This document shows, piece by piece, positions 22,066-33,985 of a stretch of 64,000 nucleotides of DNA. The stretch is taken from the NCBI GenBank assembly GCA_020744425.1, contig JAGMUV010000024.1:1071361-1135360 (forward strand), written 5' to 3'. The stretch comes from Dactylonectria macrodidyma. Lineage: Eukaryota; Ascomycota; Sordariomycetes; Hypocreales; Nectriaceae. Numbering within the stretch: the first letter of the stretch is position 1; each line of letters opens with the position of its first letter. The notes under the pieces are model-generated. The model had not been told where the DNA came from and did no database searches. It saw only the letters and a list, made by a program, of their open reading frames with translations. A program made the translations under genes and the position numbers.

Positions 22066-23882
22066 TTATTCTCGCTTCTTCAGATAACAATTGAGTCCCT
22101 TCTGACGCGGGAACCAGCTACCGGTAACTACCCAAGGCTCGTTGGGATTCACAAGAGAGATTTCGTACTTGCGGACCAGTGTTGCTACAATCTTGTACAC
22201 CTCAAGCGAGGCAAGGTTTCGGCCAATGCAAACCCGAGAACCGCCACCGAAGGTGAGGTCCGCAGCATTGTAGAGACGGAGTCGCTCCTTGTACGCGGTG
22301 TCAGTCTCTCCTTCGTTCTGCAGCCATCGCTCAGGGCGATATCTGTCGGCATCATCTCCCCAGATGCCCTTGTTTCGGCCCACAACATAAGGGTTGATGC
22401 CAACGGCTGTACCTGCGGGGATGTAGCCGCCATCCGGTAGCTTCAGGCCAGTCTCGGGGACGTAGCGCTCAAGGAGCATGCAGACGCCGGGGTGCATGCG
22501 CATGGCCTCACGAACAACGGCCTCAAGGTCTATTGCCAGTTAGTAGGATTCTCCCAGAACAGAGGGCGCCAGACTTACAGGGCAGGGCACGAGCGGAACT
22601 GAAGGAGGCAACATCGGCCAGGTTGGCAGCAAGTACTTCGGCTTCAAGCTTCCGGTATGCCTCGGGGTTATGGAGAGCATACCAAAAGATGGCTCGGATC
22701 GTAATGGCTGTCGTGTCGGCACCAGCGAGCAGGTTCACTAAGAGGTACCCCATGATGACACCATCATCGACAAGGTCAGGGTGGGTTTCCTTGGACTCGA
22801 TAAAGTGCTGCAGGAAATCAGGGACCTTGGGATCGTAGTTGGTATCCTTGCCCTGAAGACGAGCAATCAGGTGCTCAAGTGAGATGCGAGTGACATTGCC
22901 CAAGTTGGGGGGTCCAACTCGCATGACAGGGTTCTTGTCAAGAAGAAAGTCCAAGAACGGCATCTGGCCCACGGCGGCGAAGCTGAGAACCGTTAGCAAG
23001 TTGCTCAGCAAGGTACTATTGAAATTCAGCATCACGTACTAGTCAAGAGCCTTGTCGGCAATAGCAATCGTGCCATCATAATCGTGACCCTTGTCCATGT
23101 AGCCGAATCGCTGGCTAAAGGAAGCAGCACCATTGGCGTCCCAAGAGTCTGGCCGTCACATTAGCAGGGTGGTTGATCAAGTGGAGGGAAACTCACAAAA
23201 GCCAATCCACTCGCCAAGGTCACACGTCTTTGGCTGGCTCTCGCTCATGAACCTCTTCTCCAGATGGCCGCAAAAGTCGGCGATGATGGTGTCGAAAAGG
23301 GACTCTAGGCCGATGACGCTGCTCTGGGAGTAGTACTTGACGATAGGCCGCTTCATGCGAGCATGCTCAGCCTGGTCGGTGGTGCTGAACAGGTGGTACG
23401 CGATCTTGCCATTGACAACAGCGCTGTTGTTGTGGTAGAACTCTGTCTGCAGATTGTCAGCACCCCTCAACAGTTGTCGAGGGACAGGCACACCTTCCGC
23501 CACTTGCCATCAGTGCCGTAGAGGGTCTTGATGAGCTCGGGGAGGTCAAGATCAAGCGTGTTAGGTCCAATGCGGACAACAGGTCCGTACTTTTCGTGAA
23601 GCTTCTTGATCTTGATGTGATAGTTTCCCGTCCTCACAACACACAGTCGCCAAAGGTTGGTCCATCCTGAGACCCTCCAATTAGCACCATACATCAAAGA
23701 TGTCTCATGTACAACTCACCAGCTGGGCCCGGGCCAGGAAACTTTCTCAGTGGAGAAATGAAATACGAGACGATCCACCACACAGTGACGCTCAGGATGG
23801 GAACGACGATGGCCGTACCAACGCTCTTCCAGTCCGAGCCCTGGACGAGGGCGGCGATGTAGGAGGTGTCGATGGAACTCAT
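22066..23882 (-). CDS. Cytochrome P450, pisatin demethylase-like
   Basis: Six exons on the minus strand: 23882-23720, 23666-23494, 23446-23197, 23148-23040, 22982-22579 and 22529-22066, giving 520 residues, a normal P450 length. All five introns (47-57 bp) are GT..AG and keep phase; reading without them creates false stops. An N-terminal anchor (about 22-45, VVPILSVTVWWIVSYFI) precedes the proline-rich hinge KFPGPGPAG. AGADTT (318-323) is the I-helix oxygen-binding motif, REAMR (373-377) contains the ExxR pair, and FGGGSRVCIGRN (460-471) holds the haem ligand Cys467. The end resembles the CYP57/pisatin demethylase group, which acts on aromatic substrates in the ER membrane; the substrate here is unknown. 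It looks fully functional. Confidence 0.9.
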
Positions 23883-26373
23883 TTTTAGAAACACTGTTCC
23901 CCCAGAGCAAGCCACTGATGAATCAAGTCTGCCCTCGGTGCGTTTTCGATGTTACACTCACAACCGCTTTGTGTGGCATCGGGTAGAGGAAATGGCTGGT
24001 CATATAATCCCCCCAGGACATCGTGTTCTATGGGCCCCGTCCACGCAACAGCAGATACCCCAGGGTACTATGTGCCCCGACCAGCACACCAACTACGAAT
24101 ACCCCTAGTGTGATGATGACAGTGCAGAACCTGGCTGAACCCCTTACTATTCTGAGCCAAGATGTGACGGATGGGGTAGAGAGCGGCTCGAAATGGCCTT
24201 CAAAGTCCTCATCCGCTGCAACATAAACCCGGCAGGGTAACGTCGCTAGACTATCATCTCCTGCAAGCTTGCTTCCTTTAGTCCGAAGCCTTTATCTTGT
24301 GTGGATGCTGGTGGAGTGAGTGTACGGGTAGTTCGCAGACTCTCAGGGCAAAATCGCGGCTACAACCTTACTTCGCAGCACAACACGAGCAAGGCCAGCC
24401 GTCTTGTCACCAACACTCGTATCAAAGCATTGCGTTTGTCATCCTGACATCTCCACATCTCCACATTCGGTACCTGGTGGAGATGACCCTTTCTTTCCCA
24501 GGATCCCAGCTAGTATCAGGGCCCAGATCCACAGCCGTTGCGTTGCGAGCGCAGCCAATTGCATGGGCCACGCTGGAGAATCGCCTTGGTTCCGCTTAGC
24601 AAGCCACAGAATACCGGGTTTGGCCGTTTCCACACCACAGAACCAACAGAGACGGGGCCAAAGGCGGTCAACACGATGATACCTCGCATCAGTCGGCAGA
24701 TTCTTAACGTAACATCGTCCAATGGGATCGGCGCTGCGCCAGTCGTACAGAGGCATACCTTCGTGGAGGACCGAGGAGCTGGTTCGTGAAGAATTCAGCC
24801 ACAGGCGGCGGACATGAATACTATAGATATAGTAGACAGACTACAGGGCGGTTGAGCTCTCTGGAAGTTACTCGTCATCATGGCAAACCCCAACGAGCAA
24901 GGCCGCATACCCCGCATCCCGATCTCGCATCCCGATCTCGATCATTGCTTCTTCCGGTCCTGGCAGGGGATGTCGTCGTCGGGTTTTTGACGTAATGCAT
25001 CCCAAGAACCAAGGTCAAGCAGCAGGGGCAGGGTCCAGGGTCCAGGGTCCAGGGCTGGTTGGACCCTGAGGGTGGTCCTGAGCAGACAGGCAGAAGGTCC
25101 ATCCTTACTTTTTCTCATGGTTTGCCTGCCTAATCTTGCACAAAACCCTTGTGCTTGGGGGGCCAGCTGATACCTGGTAGATTCCTGACTCGAGATGTGA
25201 TCTAACTGCTCTCCCATGCGCAATACAAGATTTCATCATGCAACACGTCGGCAGAATTATGAGCATCATATCAGCACCTACATTGTTCACAAAGTTCTTT
25301 CAAGATAACCTCCCGCCGTCCTGCGCGTTATCTCCTCAGAGTCTGGGTGTAGCCTCGAGCAGCAACCAGTCGCTCCGATCATGCACGCGAGTCATGACAA
25401 CTCGGCATTTGCGTTGGCGACCACTGAAACAACCACGTCCCTCACAACTCGTCGTACGACTCCCAAATGCATTGTCTGCAGGGGCGAAGTCAATTATTGC
25501 GAATTTCAGTGCTCCACGCACCGTGGGTGCCAATCTGCTCCAGTATTACAGACTACGTAGTATGTAGTTGGCGCCTCGTCCGCTGTGCTGTTGGTTGGCC
25601 TTGGTTGACCCTTGTTTCGCTTTTCGCTTTCGCTGCCACAACGCTTGCGCAAGGATTCTATGTGCCAGCAAGCGGCGGATTCAACGGATCTCACTTCCGG
25701 CAGCGCATCGTATCGCATCGCAGGGCTCCGTTCCCTAGCCGTCGGCTGCAAGGCAAGCAGCCGTTATTAGCACCGAGACCACCCGTCGTTAATCCGGACC
25801 GAAGCGGATATGGGTGGTAGTCTGTGGTGCTGCCTCCTCGTCCTACAAGCTATTCTCGGTCCCCCCCCCCTAAGCCGCTCGAGTAAAACGGCTCGAGGGC
25901 AAGGGCGGGTTACGAGAGGCGGCGATCATGTCACCCTGCCAAGCCCAGCCCAGGAGAAAGAATATTACGTTCCTGCGCCGGTGGAGAGACAGCTGATCAT
26001 CTGTCCCGAAGCCCTCGCAATCCGAATCTCGGCCCAACTCACGCCGTCTGCGATCGGCAAACAGAGGTTTCGTCTTAGTCCTAGCTGAGCCAGCACCTCA
26101 AAAACTCTATTTTGATTTATTTGTATTTCTTTTTATATTTTTCTTTTCGTTTTTTTCTATTTGAAATCAGGGTTGCATTTGATCGAGCATGCGCTTGATA
26201 GAAAACAGCCTCCCCTCCTCCACCCAGTCCAGACTCGAGGTCTCGATGGTATTGCCCTGCTAGCAGTCAACACACATGCGAAGTCATCCGGTCAGCATCC
26301 CGACGTGTTTCCCGCCTGATATGGAGAAAAGACAGCGGTCCTCTTTTGACAACCTCGAATCAACAATAGGACG
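23883..26373. other. 2.5-kb intergenic region
   Basis: Separates two genes transcribed away from each other (P450 minus, 7-TM plus). Contains short direct repeats (GGTCCAG repeated at 25033-25056, GCATCCCGATCTC twice at 24913-24938) and a run of about ten C near 25860. Frames of up to 117 codons lie here without motifs. The T-rich stretch at 26098-26165 may belong to the 7-TM gene promoter. Confidence 0.4.
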
Positions 26374-27718
26374 ATGGCCATGGGAGGGGATGGGCCATGG
26401 GCAATTACCGTCATGTGGTCGCTGACCGCAGTCACCTTGATCTTTGTTGTGCTGCGGATCTACACCCGAGTCTGGGTTGTCAAGTCGTTCGGAGTTGACG
26501 ACCACGTCTACAATCTGGCCTTTGTAAGTGGCCCTCCGGCTCAATTGCCTTCGGCCTCGCTGATACCAATCGTCAAGGCATTCCTCACCTTCTACACGAT
26601 ATTCACCAGCGTCTCGGCAAGGTATGGCTTTGGCCAGAACATGACCGACATCACGGACCCAGATGACCAGGTCAACGCGGTCCTTTTCGAGGCAATCGGC
26701 CAAACATTCGCCGTCGTCGGCATGGCCGTCGCAAAATGGTCCCTCGGTCTCTTTCTGCTTCGAATCGTTAAGGCCCAATGGCACAAGGTTGTGATCTGGA
26801 TATCAATGGCTTGTCTGATGGGGGCGTCTATCTCGGTTTGCTTTGTCTTTTGGCTCCAGTGCACGCCGCCAAAGTACCTGTGGGACCGCCGTGTCCCAGG
26901 CGGACGCTGTCACATCGACTCGACACCAGTCTCGATGTTGCTCTGCAGTAAGTCTACCTAATCCTCTGAGAGGAGTTCAACTAATTTTTCCAGTCTTGTG
27001 CGTCATCGTCGACTTCTTCTATGCCGTCTTCCCCTGGCTGTTCATTTGGGGTCTGCAGATGAATACCCGGGAAAAGATTGTCATTCTCGCCAGTCTAAGT
27101 CTCGGAGTGATGTAAGCCATCCTTGGACCATTTGTTGAGTCTGGCTAACTGTCATCAGTGCTGGAGCCTGTGGCATCAAGCGAACCATCGAAGTGCCTGC
27201 CCTTTCAAGTGCCAACTACCTCAGTACGTTCCATCAACTAATTAAAGACAATGGCTCACATCTTTCCAGAGGACACCGTCGGCCTCATCGTGTGGTCGGC
27301 CGCTGAGATTGCTGTCACCATGATATGCATTGGCATCCCCGTATGCAGACCGCTATACAAGCGTTACCTCGACAAATTGACGTCGCGCGATACTGGCAAG
27401 TATCGTGAACAAAACGACGGGGGATCCTACCCCTTGAGAACATTTGGCGGGAGCACATTGCAGGCAGGCCCAGGCCAGAAGGAAGAGGACGCCTCTGACG
27501 GTGGTGATTCGATCACAAAGGCGGAGCGCAAACTCGGCTTTGGTGGTCCGTTTACAAAGGCCTACGCCATGGGTGGCGAGCGTGTGCGTGGGGATAACCA
27601 GAGTGACGAGGAGATTTTAGGGCCTGACTTCCGTCGGAGTCAACGTGCCGACCTCGCGAGGCAAGACAAGGGAATAACTGTGACATATGATGTCCAAACT
27701 TCGAGATTAGATATATAG
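26374..27718 (+). CDS. Fungal rhodopsin-like (Pth11-related) 7-TM integral membrane protein
   Basis: Five exons: 26374-26523, 26578-26947, 26994-27111, 27159-27223 and 27270-27718, encoding 383 residues. Introns are 46-54 bp, all GT..AG and phase-consistent; the first is a multiple of three and would be read through by a naive caller. Seven hydrophobic segments are visible, starting with WAITVMWSLTAVTLIFVVLR, then the loop YTRVWVVKSFGVDD that is diagnostic of this family, and IEVPALSSANY..DTVGLIVWSAAEIAVTMIC near the last helices. The tail of about 125 residues is hydrophilic. Such plasma-membrane proteins are thought to act as G-protein-coupled sensors; ligand and partner are unknown. Confidence 0.8.
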
Positions 27719-29128
27719 GCTCAGGGTAGTTTGTTGGTGAGGCGAGCTCTGCAGGAAACCACAACCCCAGGAGACAGAAACGCGATATGTCTGAAGGTCG
27801 TGACAGACAAGAAGTTCAAACGCGGCCACAGCCTCGTACGAAGGCCCTAGAAGAAAAGGGTTAATTGCATCTGACTGATCAAATGAAGGTCTATCAGATG
27901 CACATAAAAATAAAGAGGGGACACAAAGCAAGGGCCTGCTGTGACAGCTAAGTAAGAGATATAAAGAGAGAGCAAACGATAAGATCAAATAAGGCAAATA
28001 ACTTATCCCTCTATCTGCTAGGCTATGGGCATCTCTTATTATTTGAAGAAACTTGTGTCATTAGATGCCGGCCGTGACTATAACAACGTGTGATCCGTAG
28101 CAACAGGTCCGTTCATCTCTACAGGTCCTGTGGCCATGAATATAATATACAATCTAAAGGTTTATATATATTAGGAAGTATAAGTGCCGTTATGTATAAT
28201 AATAGCTTGATAATTATAATTATAAAGGTGACTTTAAAAATATAAATAATATTACTTCGTTAGAAACTGGAGTTAGAGAAGTAGTAGAGAACAGGTCTTT
28301 TATATTTCTAGTAGTGCTTGTTTTATTATATTAAGAAGCTAAATTTACTTTCTATCTAATTGATCTAATTGATCTAATGCCTCGAAAGTCCCTAAATATT
28401 ATATAATAACATAACATCTATAACATTAACAGTCTACTACAAAGTTCATCTAAAATTGTGCAAGTAAATAATTTATTATTAAAATAAGTCCGCCTCAAAT
28501 ATTTAAAGGTCTATTCACGCCTGCTAAGGCTTTTTAATAGGCGGGACTTAAGTAAAATATCATTATCATCGCCGTCATTTACATTCCCAGTCCACGATAA
28601 GGAAACATATAAAAAGATATCCGAAACAATTAAGAAAAAGCAGAAGGACCAAAGACGGCAAATCATGTTCTTAGCCAGCGCAGGAAATTCAGACATCTAT
28701 AATAACGAGACATTCTCAGCAATATACCCGTCGGTTATCTTTATTTTCATTACTAATAGCATAGGGGCTTTTATAAGGACTAACTGAGAAAATAAGAGTA
28801 AAAGTCCCGTAGCATTAAATATAATTAGCAACGACATACTAATATATCTACAGCAATTCTGCCAAGACATATCTTTGCTAGGAACCTCGGCAGCTACTGT
28901 AATTGCAGCTAATAGTATGGCTATTAACTGCTCTATATGCTAGTTCTTCCTCACCCAGTAAAGACTCAGCATAAAGAAGGAATTTTGAAGAGGTTGTAGA
29001 CTAAAGAAGGAATTAAACAGGTGTTCATGAAAATGTCAGGCGACATGGGACAACGGCCGAGGTTCTTGAACCCTCCAAATTTTCATAAACAAGCGAACTC
29101 CCGAGAGCAGATACTTTGCTATGTATGA
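27719..29128. other. AT-rich, RIP-like gene-free region
   Basis: 28140-28480 in particular is dominated by A and T with TA-rich words; no frame with a motif. Confidence 0.5.
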
Positions 29129-30600
29129 TTGCTTATAGGCACGACTCATATATACAGCATGGCGTACGGTCTCTATGTGAACATTGTCGTTGGGGACTAC
29201 CTCCGAACCTTGTTGAATCTCAATCGCAACCCCGTCCAGTCGGATTGGGAAATCGGCCATGAGAGAATTTCGATCATATCTTTGACTCTGAGGGAACCCC
29301 CCGGGGAATTGGGAACCAAGAAAGCGTCGCATTCAACATATCTATCGATGGCGCAATGCTGCAATTGATCGCGCTGAGGCTTGGACGAACGCCCTGTTTG
29401 GCCAAATCTTTGGTGCCCAGGCCAACTTTGGTGAGTCATGTGGACAATCCTAGCTAGGACATTATGCTTACAACGAGGCGTTCCCAAGATGACATGCGTG
29501 TTGAAGGTTTCCAGCAAGGTCTCCGCAAGTGGGCCCTGGGAATGCCTAAGGATCCCGAGCAATGGGCGTTTGGTGGCTTGGAGACGACTAGCGATGGGAG
29601 TTTCCCTGATGCCGAGCCTGTCGGTCCTCTCCAAGCTGGGGCAGAGAGGGTTGCAGGTAGGTGTGCAGCCTAAGCACAAGTCCATCTACAGAGTTTACTC
29701 ACATTTTTCGTCCCACCATAGCGTTTGGTGCTAGAAATATCCCCCACGTTCTGAAGGCGGTCAAGAGCTCGGCATTCGGCAAGGTCGTGAATGGGGTCTG
29801 GCATCACTGAATGAGTTCATAGCGTTCTTCAAGCTGCAGCCATGCACATTGTTCAGTAAGTCGGAGGCCATGCCTCTCTGCGACAAGAGCGTGCTGACAG
29901 TAAGCAGCGGACGTGGATTCTGATCCATCTGTTGTGGAAGCTTGTAAGGTCCATGGCTGTTGATGGGTTGATTTAAGGGCGCTACTATCGTACGCATGTA
30001 GTGGGGACGCTCTATGGACATCCGGACAAGTTAATGTGGTGCGAGAGTGAGCATACCAAGTGATCAATGCCGCGGCGCGCAATCAGCTAAAAGCCAAAGT
30101 ATCGGAAACCTTGCTCATGCAGCGTTGGCCGGTCACCTTTGCCATCCCGCAAAGAGCAATGAAAGAGAGCCAGACGGCTACACAGAGCAATCTCTGACGT
30201 ACTCGCCCATCTGTTCGGCTACGTCTTCCTCAACTTGGACACAACACAATTATTCAAGAACCGCGTCGTAGCTACCAAGGAAACGAAGCGACTAGGGGAG
30301 GTAATGCACAGGACGCTTACTAACATCAAATCCAGACACTTCCCTTCCCCCATCCAGATATTCCGCATGGAATCTGCCGGTACGGCTCTAAGCAGCTACG
30401 GTGCTCGTCTAGTGGAAAGGCTTCTCGATGGGGGACGCAGCGTCGATGATACTGTGCGGACAATCATGTCGGAGCCGTGGTGGGATCGGACCATAGTTGC
30501 CCGGGATGTGATGATACGAAGAAAACAGGTTGGGTTGGTATGGGTGGAGTGGGTCTCCCCCACATAATGCCGAGGGACTCCCTTCAAAATGGTCCCGTAA
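29129..30600 (+). pseudogene. Linoleate diol synthase / psi-producing oxygenase (Ppo) relic
   Basis: Scattered plus-strand patches in changing frames follow the order of the fungal Ppo haem dioxygenase: NIVVGDYLRTLLNLNRN (the loop before the catalytic tyrosine region), a YRW-like patch near 29335, AEAWTNALFGQIFGAQANFG, then GFQQGLRKWALGMPKDPEQW, FGARNIPHVLKAV, LNEFIAFFKLQPCTLF, and LYGHPDKL. Further on, VFLNLDTTQLFKNRVVATKE and GTALSSYGARLVERLL belong to the C-terminal P450-like domain. Frameshifts separate nearly every patch, and the N-terminal third with the proximal haem region is absent. Working enzymes make oxylipin signals controlling sporulation; this copy is dead. Confidence 0.75.
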
Positions 30601-31640
30601 AGGGCGTGACCCGAATGGTGTGTAGACGATTACACCCTTCGGAGGATGCATTACTACTATGTTCAACTACCGAGGTCCAAACTGGGGTTGTCAAAACCTG
30701 GGGCCTAGAAACGGGTGTCATTGGGAAGGCGCACGCATAAATGGTGAGAATTTTTACACTTCGTACGTTGTGTACAATTGTTGGTGAGGGGGTTCACACC
30801 TACGCGCCTCACTTGGACCATCGGCGTTTGACGATCTTCTCCAAGGCAGTCTACGGTTACCCTTTGAAGTCCTTAAGATCATTACTTGAGGCGATAGTTT
30901 CAGACAACTGCGAGCGATCTTAGCAATGTCCCAAAACTGAATGTGACACCGAGGTCTTCTCGCAGCTTTTACCAGGCGGCTGGTCACCTGGGTCGCATGA
31001 CTGATGCGAAGGACCAATATGTGCCGAATGCGAGAACTGCGAGACAACCCCTAACTTTATTTCTATCTACCTGACAAGGCATACAAGCCATGCAGAACCC
31101 ACAGGGTACATTCAATGATTTATCAGCCATGGGTGTGACTCATGACCTGGAGGGGAAGGGCGCCGCCTCGGCCGTGAGATGATTATTAATATCCCACCAC
31201 GACTAGAGGTTCAGGAAGTAAGCCATGATCATGGGGTTATTCTACCTACCTATATTAACCATGTCAGGCCCCCAGGGCTTTGCACATTACCGGGACCGAT
31301 GCCCCGTCCTTAGAAAGCTGAAACAATGGACCGTACACGCCCCAATAATCAGATGCTCTCCAACAGTTCCAGCTGTCGAAAACAGGATGGCCGTTACGAA
31401 AAAATCCACAACCTCATTGACAATCAAGCGTTGCGGACGTCACCGAGTATAGAAGGAGCAGAAACTTCTAGACGGGAGCCCGTGGATACTGCAAAACCCA
31501 AGAGCAAGTCGGCTTTAGCGTTGTGGATCGAATGCTCGTCGTTTTCTCCGTATTAGTATGTCAGACTATTCTGTACCGGAGAAGGTGGATTAACAGTGAG
31601 TTGACAGGCTGCGCTGTGTTGTCGAAACATTGTTGCCAAT
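30601..31640. other. Intergenic, possibly worn Ppo 3' end
   Basis: Nothing firmly recognisable. Short frames only. Confidence 0.3.
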
Positions 31641-31796
31641 GCTTGGCTGTTGAAGCATGCATTCATCATCCAGTTTGCCAATCCAGAAGACCGAGACTAT
31701 TACGCCTTCAAAGATCCAGCTCATCGGGCTGTAGTGGAGGAGCTTGGTCCGTTGCTGGAAAAGGTCCAGAACGTCAATTTGCCTCGAAGTGGCTGA
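31641..31796 (+). pseudogene. Dabb (stress-responsive A/B barrel) C-terminal fragment
   Basis: The frame IIQFANPEDRDYYAFKDPAH followed by a VVEELGPLLEKVQNVNL strand, ending at a stop at 31794-31796, matches the second half of the small dimeric Dabb proteins (...f-d-edrdyYv-kDPaH--f...). The first half is not in frame upstream. Confidence 0.65.
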
Positions 31797-32630
31797 ACAT
31801 GTTAGATAAATGCTGGCATAATTCCACTGAGATTGTTGCTCCGAAAGATCAGTTTGTAACGAAACCTTGAAGTCATAGTAACGCAGTGCTGTCTAAAGAC
31901 GCTTTAATCGAATCTCGACTTTGTTTTGGTCTAGCACAACTGAGAGGGCTAAACTTGAGCAATGCCAATGACACGTAATGCCAAAGTCTCAGGAGCTGGG
32001 GACTGGCTGTGATCGGGTTTCAACTTCGCTTGCATATGCCGAGATGGCAGAAGTATCGGGACCGCGTCGGCAGATGGATTGAATCGTCAGAAATTCCGCG
32101 GTTCCGAAATGCTAGTCTACTATCTTTGACCTCCCTCCCCGCAGTTTAGAGCTTTGCAATGTCGAGTGATTCGGAACTACGTGGAGTTGGATTCGGTGAC
32201 ATCGGCTCCATACGAAGCGGGGAGACATTTTGACTTCGTGAAGAATCAACCGCGACAACCGGATAAAACGACTTAGATAACTACTATTATCCGCCAGAGT
32301 CATTAATGTCATGCAGACCAGCTTCACCTGTGCTCTGAGCCTGCCCAATGAACGTGTTCGGTTGCAAAGACGCAGTTTTCCCCAGTACTATGTACCTTGA
32401 TGGCAGCGAAGTACCGCGCAGATTGAACCCCGGTGCCTACTCGATTTGGGACAAGCATCAACTTCGCAGGGGTTAAGTTAAATAAATACTAATTCCAACG
32501 CCATTAACTAGTCTTCTGTCTACTACGCTGCCACTGTCCTCGATCCAGAGATTTGACAGGACTTCCTTTATAAGGCTTCTTAAACGTGGCCAGATTGGAT
32601 TAGAATAGCCAAGCTACTTAGACAGCTTTT
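31797..32630. other. Intergenic, nothing recognised
   Basis: Mixed composition without motif-bearing frames. Confidence 0.35.
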
Positions 32631-32631
32631 T

Positions 32632-32710
32632 TGACAGTCGGGCCTACCCTAGAGGTCTAGGGTAGGCTGAGGCGTGTGTCATGGTTCTGCCGGTTGTGAC
32701 CGCCTGGTCC
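32632..32710 (+). repeat. LTR-head fragment
   Basis: TGACAGTCGGGCCTACCCTA and the palindrome-like CTAGAGGTCTAG resemble the head of the repeat at 12976. No tail is found nearby. Confidence 0.4.
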
Positions 32711-33985
32711 CAACCTGGGCCGTGACAGGCCATGTTTCTGCAACTCGCTCTTTTCTGCCTCGTAGGACTACACCGGCATACTGCGCCCTGTACAATTAGG
32801 ATACCTACATGGAGTGACATTCAGAAGTCCAGTTGTACAGCCTAACAGTTCAAACAGTTGGATGGTCCAGCAGGCGTTAAGAGCGTACTGTAGTTCTAGA
32901 TCTGTATATAGACCCGTGAACAGAAAACATTTCTATTTCCATGACTGTGGGACGGAGGCGGTAAGATATATGTCTTCCATTTGCTTCTAGTGGTCGAACT
33001 GAATTGAATCTATGCCTCTAAGCTCATGCAAGCTCGCAGCACCACAGAGTGGTCAAAGTGCAGTTAGTCTTTGACTATGATACCTAAGGAATATGGGTTT
33101 ATAGCCGCTTGTTCTGATGAAATGTTTTCTGCGTTTGGCAAGACGGCGTCTTTCCAATTACGGACGAGGCATTTTGCCGTGTGGCTCATGGGTTCATATC
33201 CGTACCGTTTCCTCACTGCCTTATGTATCCATGGGTATTGGGTGTCGAATTGAAACTCTAGGGGTACGATTAGCATGAGAGCGCCGAGGTTTTGGCAGAT
33301 CATACAAGATGATGACTTAATTTGAAACCCTCAGATTAACATATGTGTTGCATACCAAAAGCATGGGCAAGGTGGAGAGCCTTGTCCCGTTGAAAAGGGT
33401 TTGCCGTTGTTCGACTTTTCTTCTGTCGCAGGATGGAGCTTTACCCCGTGTGGCGTGGCACGCTACGTCACCATTGCCCTATACTAGTTCCAAGATTGAA
33501 CTTGGGCGACAATCTATTGCTTGACTTTTGCTTATTACGTGTGGGAGAATATAAGCGTGGACTAGTTATGCCTATATGGTGTCATGAACTAAAGAATATC
33601 TTACACGAGTCTCGCAGCATGTAAATATATGCATCATAATATATTACTGGGGGGAAATGGTTCCTACACCTCCAACCTAAATACGCTTATAGGAGGAATC
33701 TTTTTTATCGCCTTAGCCTTTGAAATCCAGCACATTTCAAGCGCCCAGATCACTCCGGCTTGCTATTTCCCATTTCGCCATGATTACTCTCCCTGACTTA
33801 GACAACAATTGAACTAAGATGCGTGCAAGTTCCGTCAATGCGGATTTTGGCGAGGTTAGTGCCGACATTGACACCCCAGTGAACTAAGCTATAAGCACTG
33901 GCTTGTCTGGATCCATGGTCAGCAATGGGTTTTCCTATGTAAAGTACTTTGTAGATGCATTGTAAGCAAAAAAGAGAGAGAACAA
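32711..33985. other. Intergenic with a small unassigned minus frame
   Basis: A 79-codon minus frame (33064-33303) reads protein-like (LGALMLIVPLEFQFDTQYPW) but has no partner exons that I can place and no recognised family. Confidence 0.3.

Noticed and set aside
23039..23046. In-frame TAG making the P450 a pseudogene
   Set aside because: The stop arises only if intron 4 (23039-22983) is not removed; spliced reading is open over 520 codons.
20642..27718. Secondary-metabolite gene cluster
   Set aside because: No polyketide, peptide or terpene synthase is present near the P450 and barrel genes.
29197..29685. 162-codon minus-strand open frame
   Set aside because: Antisense shadow of the Ppo relic, which has family motifs on the plus strand.
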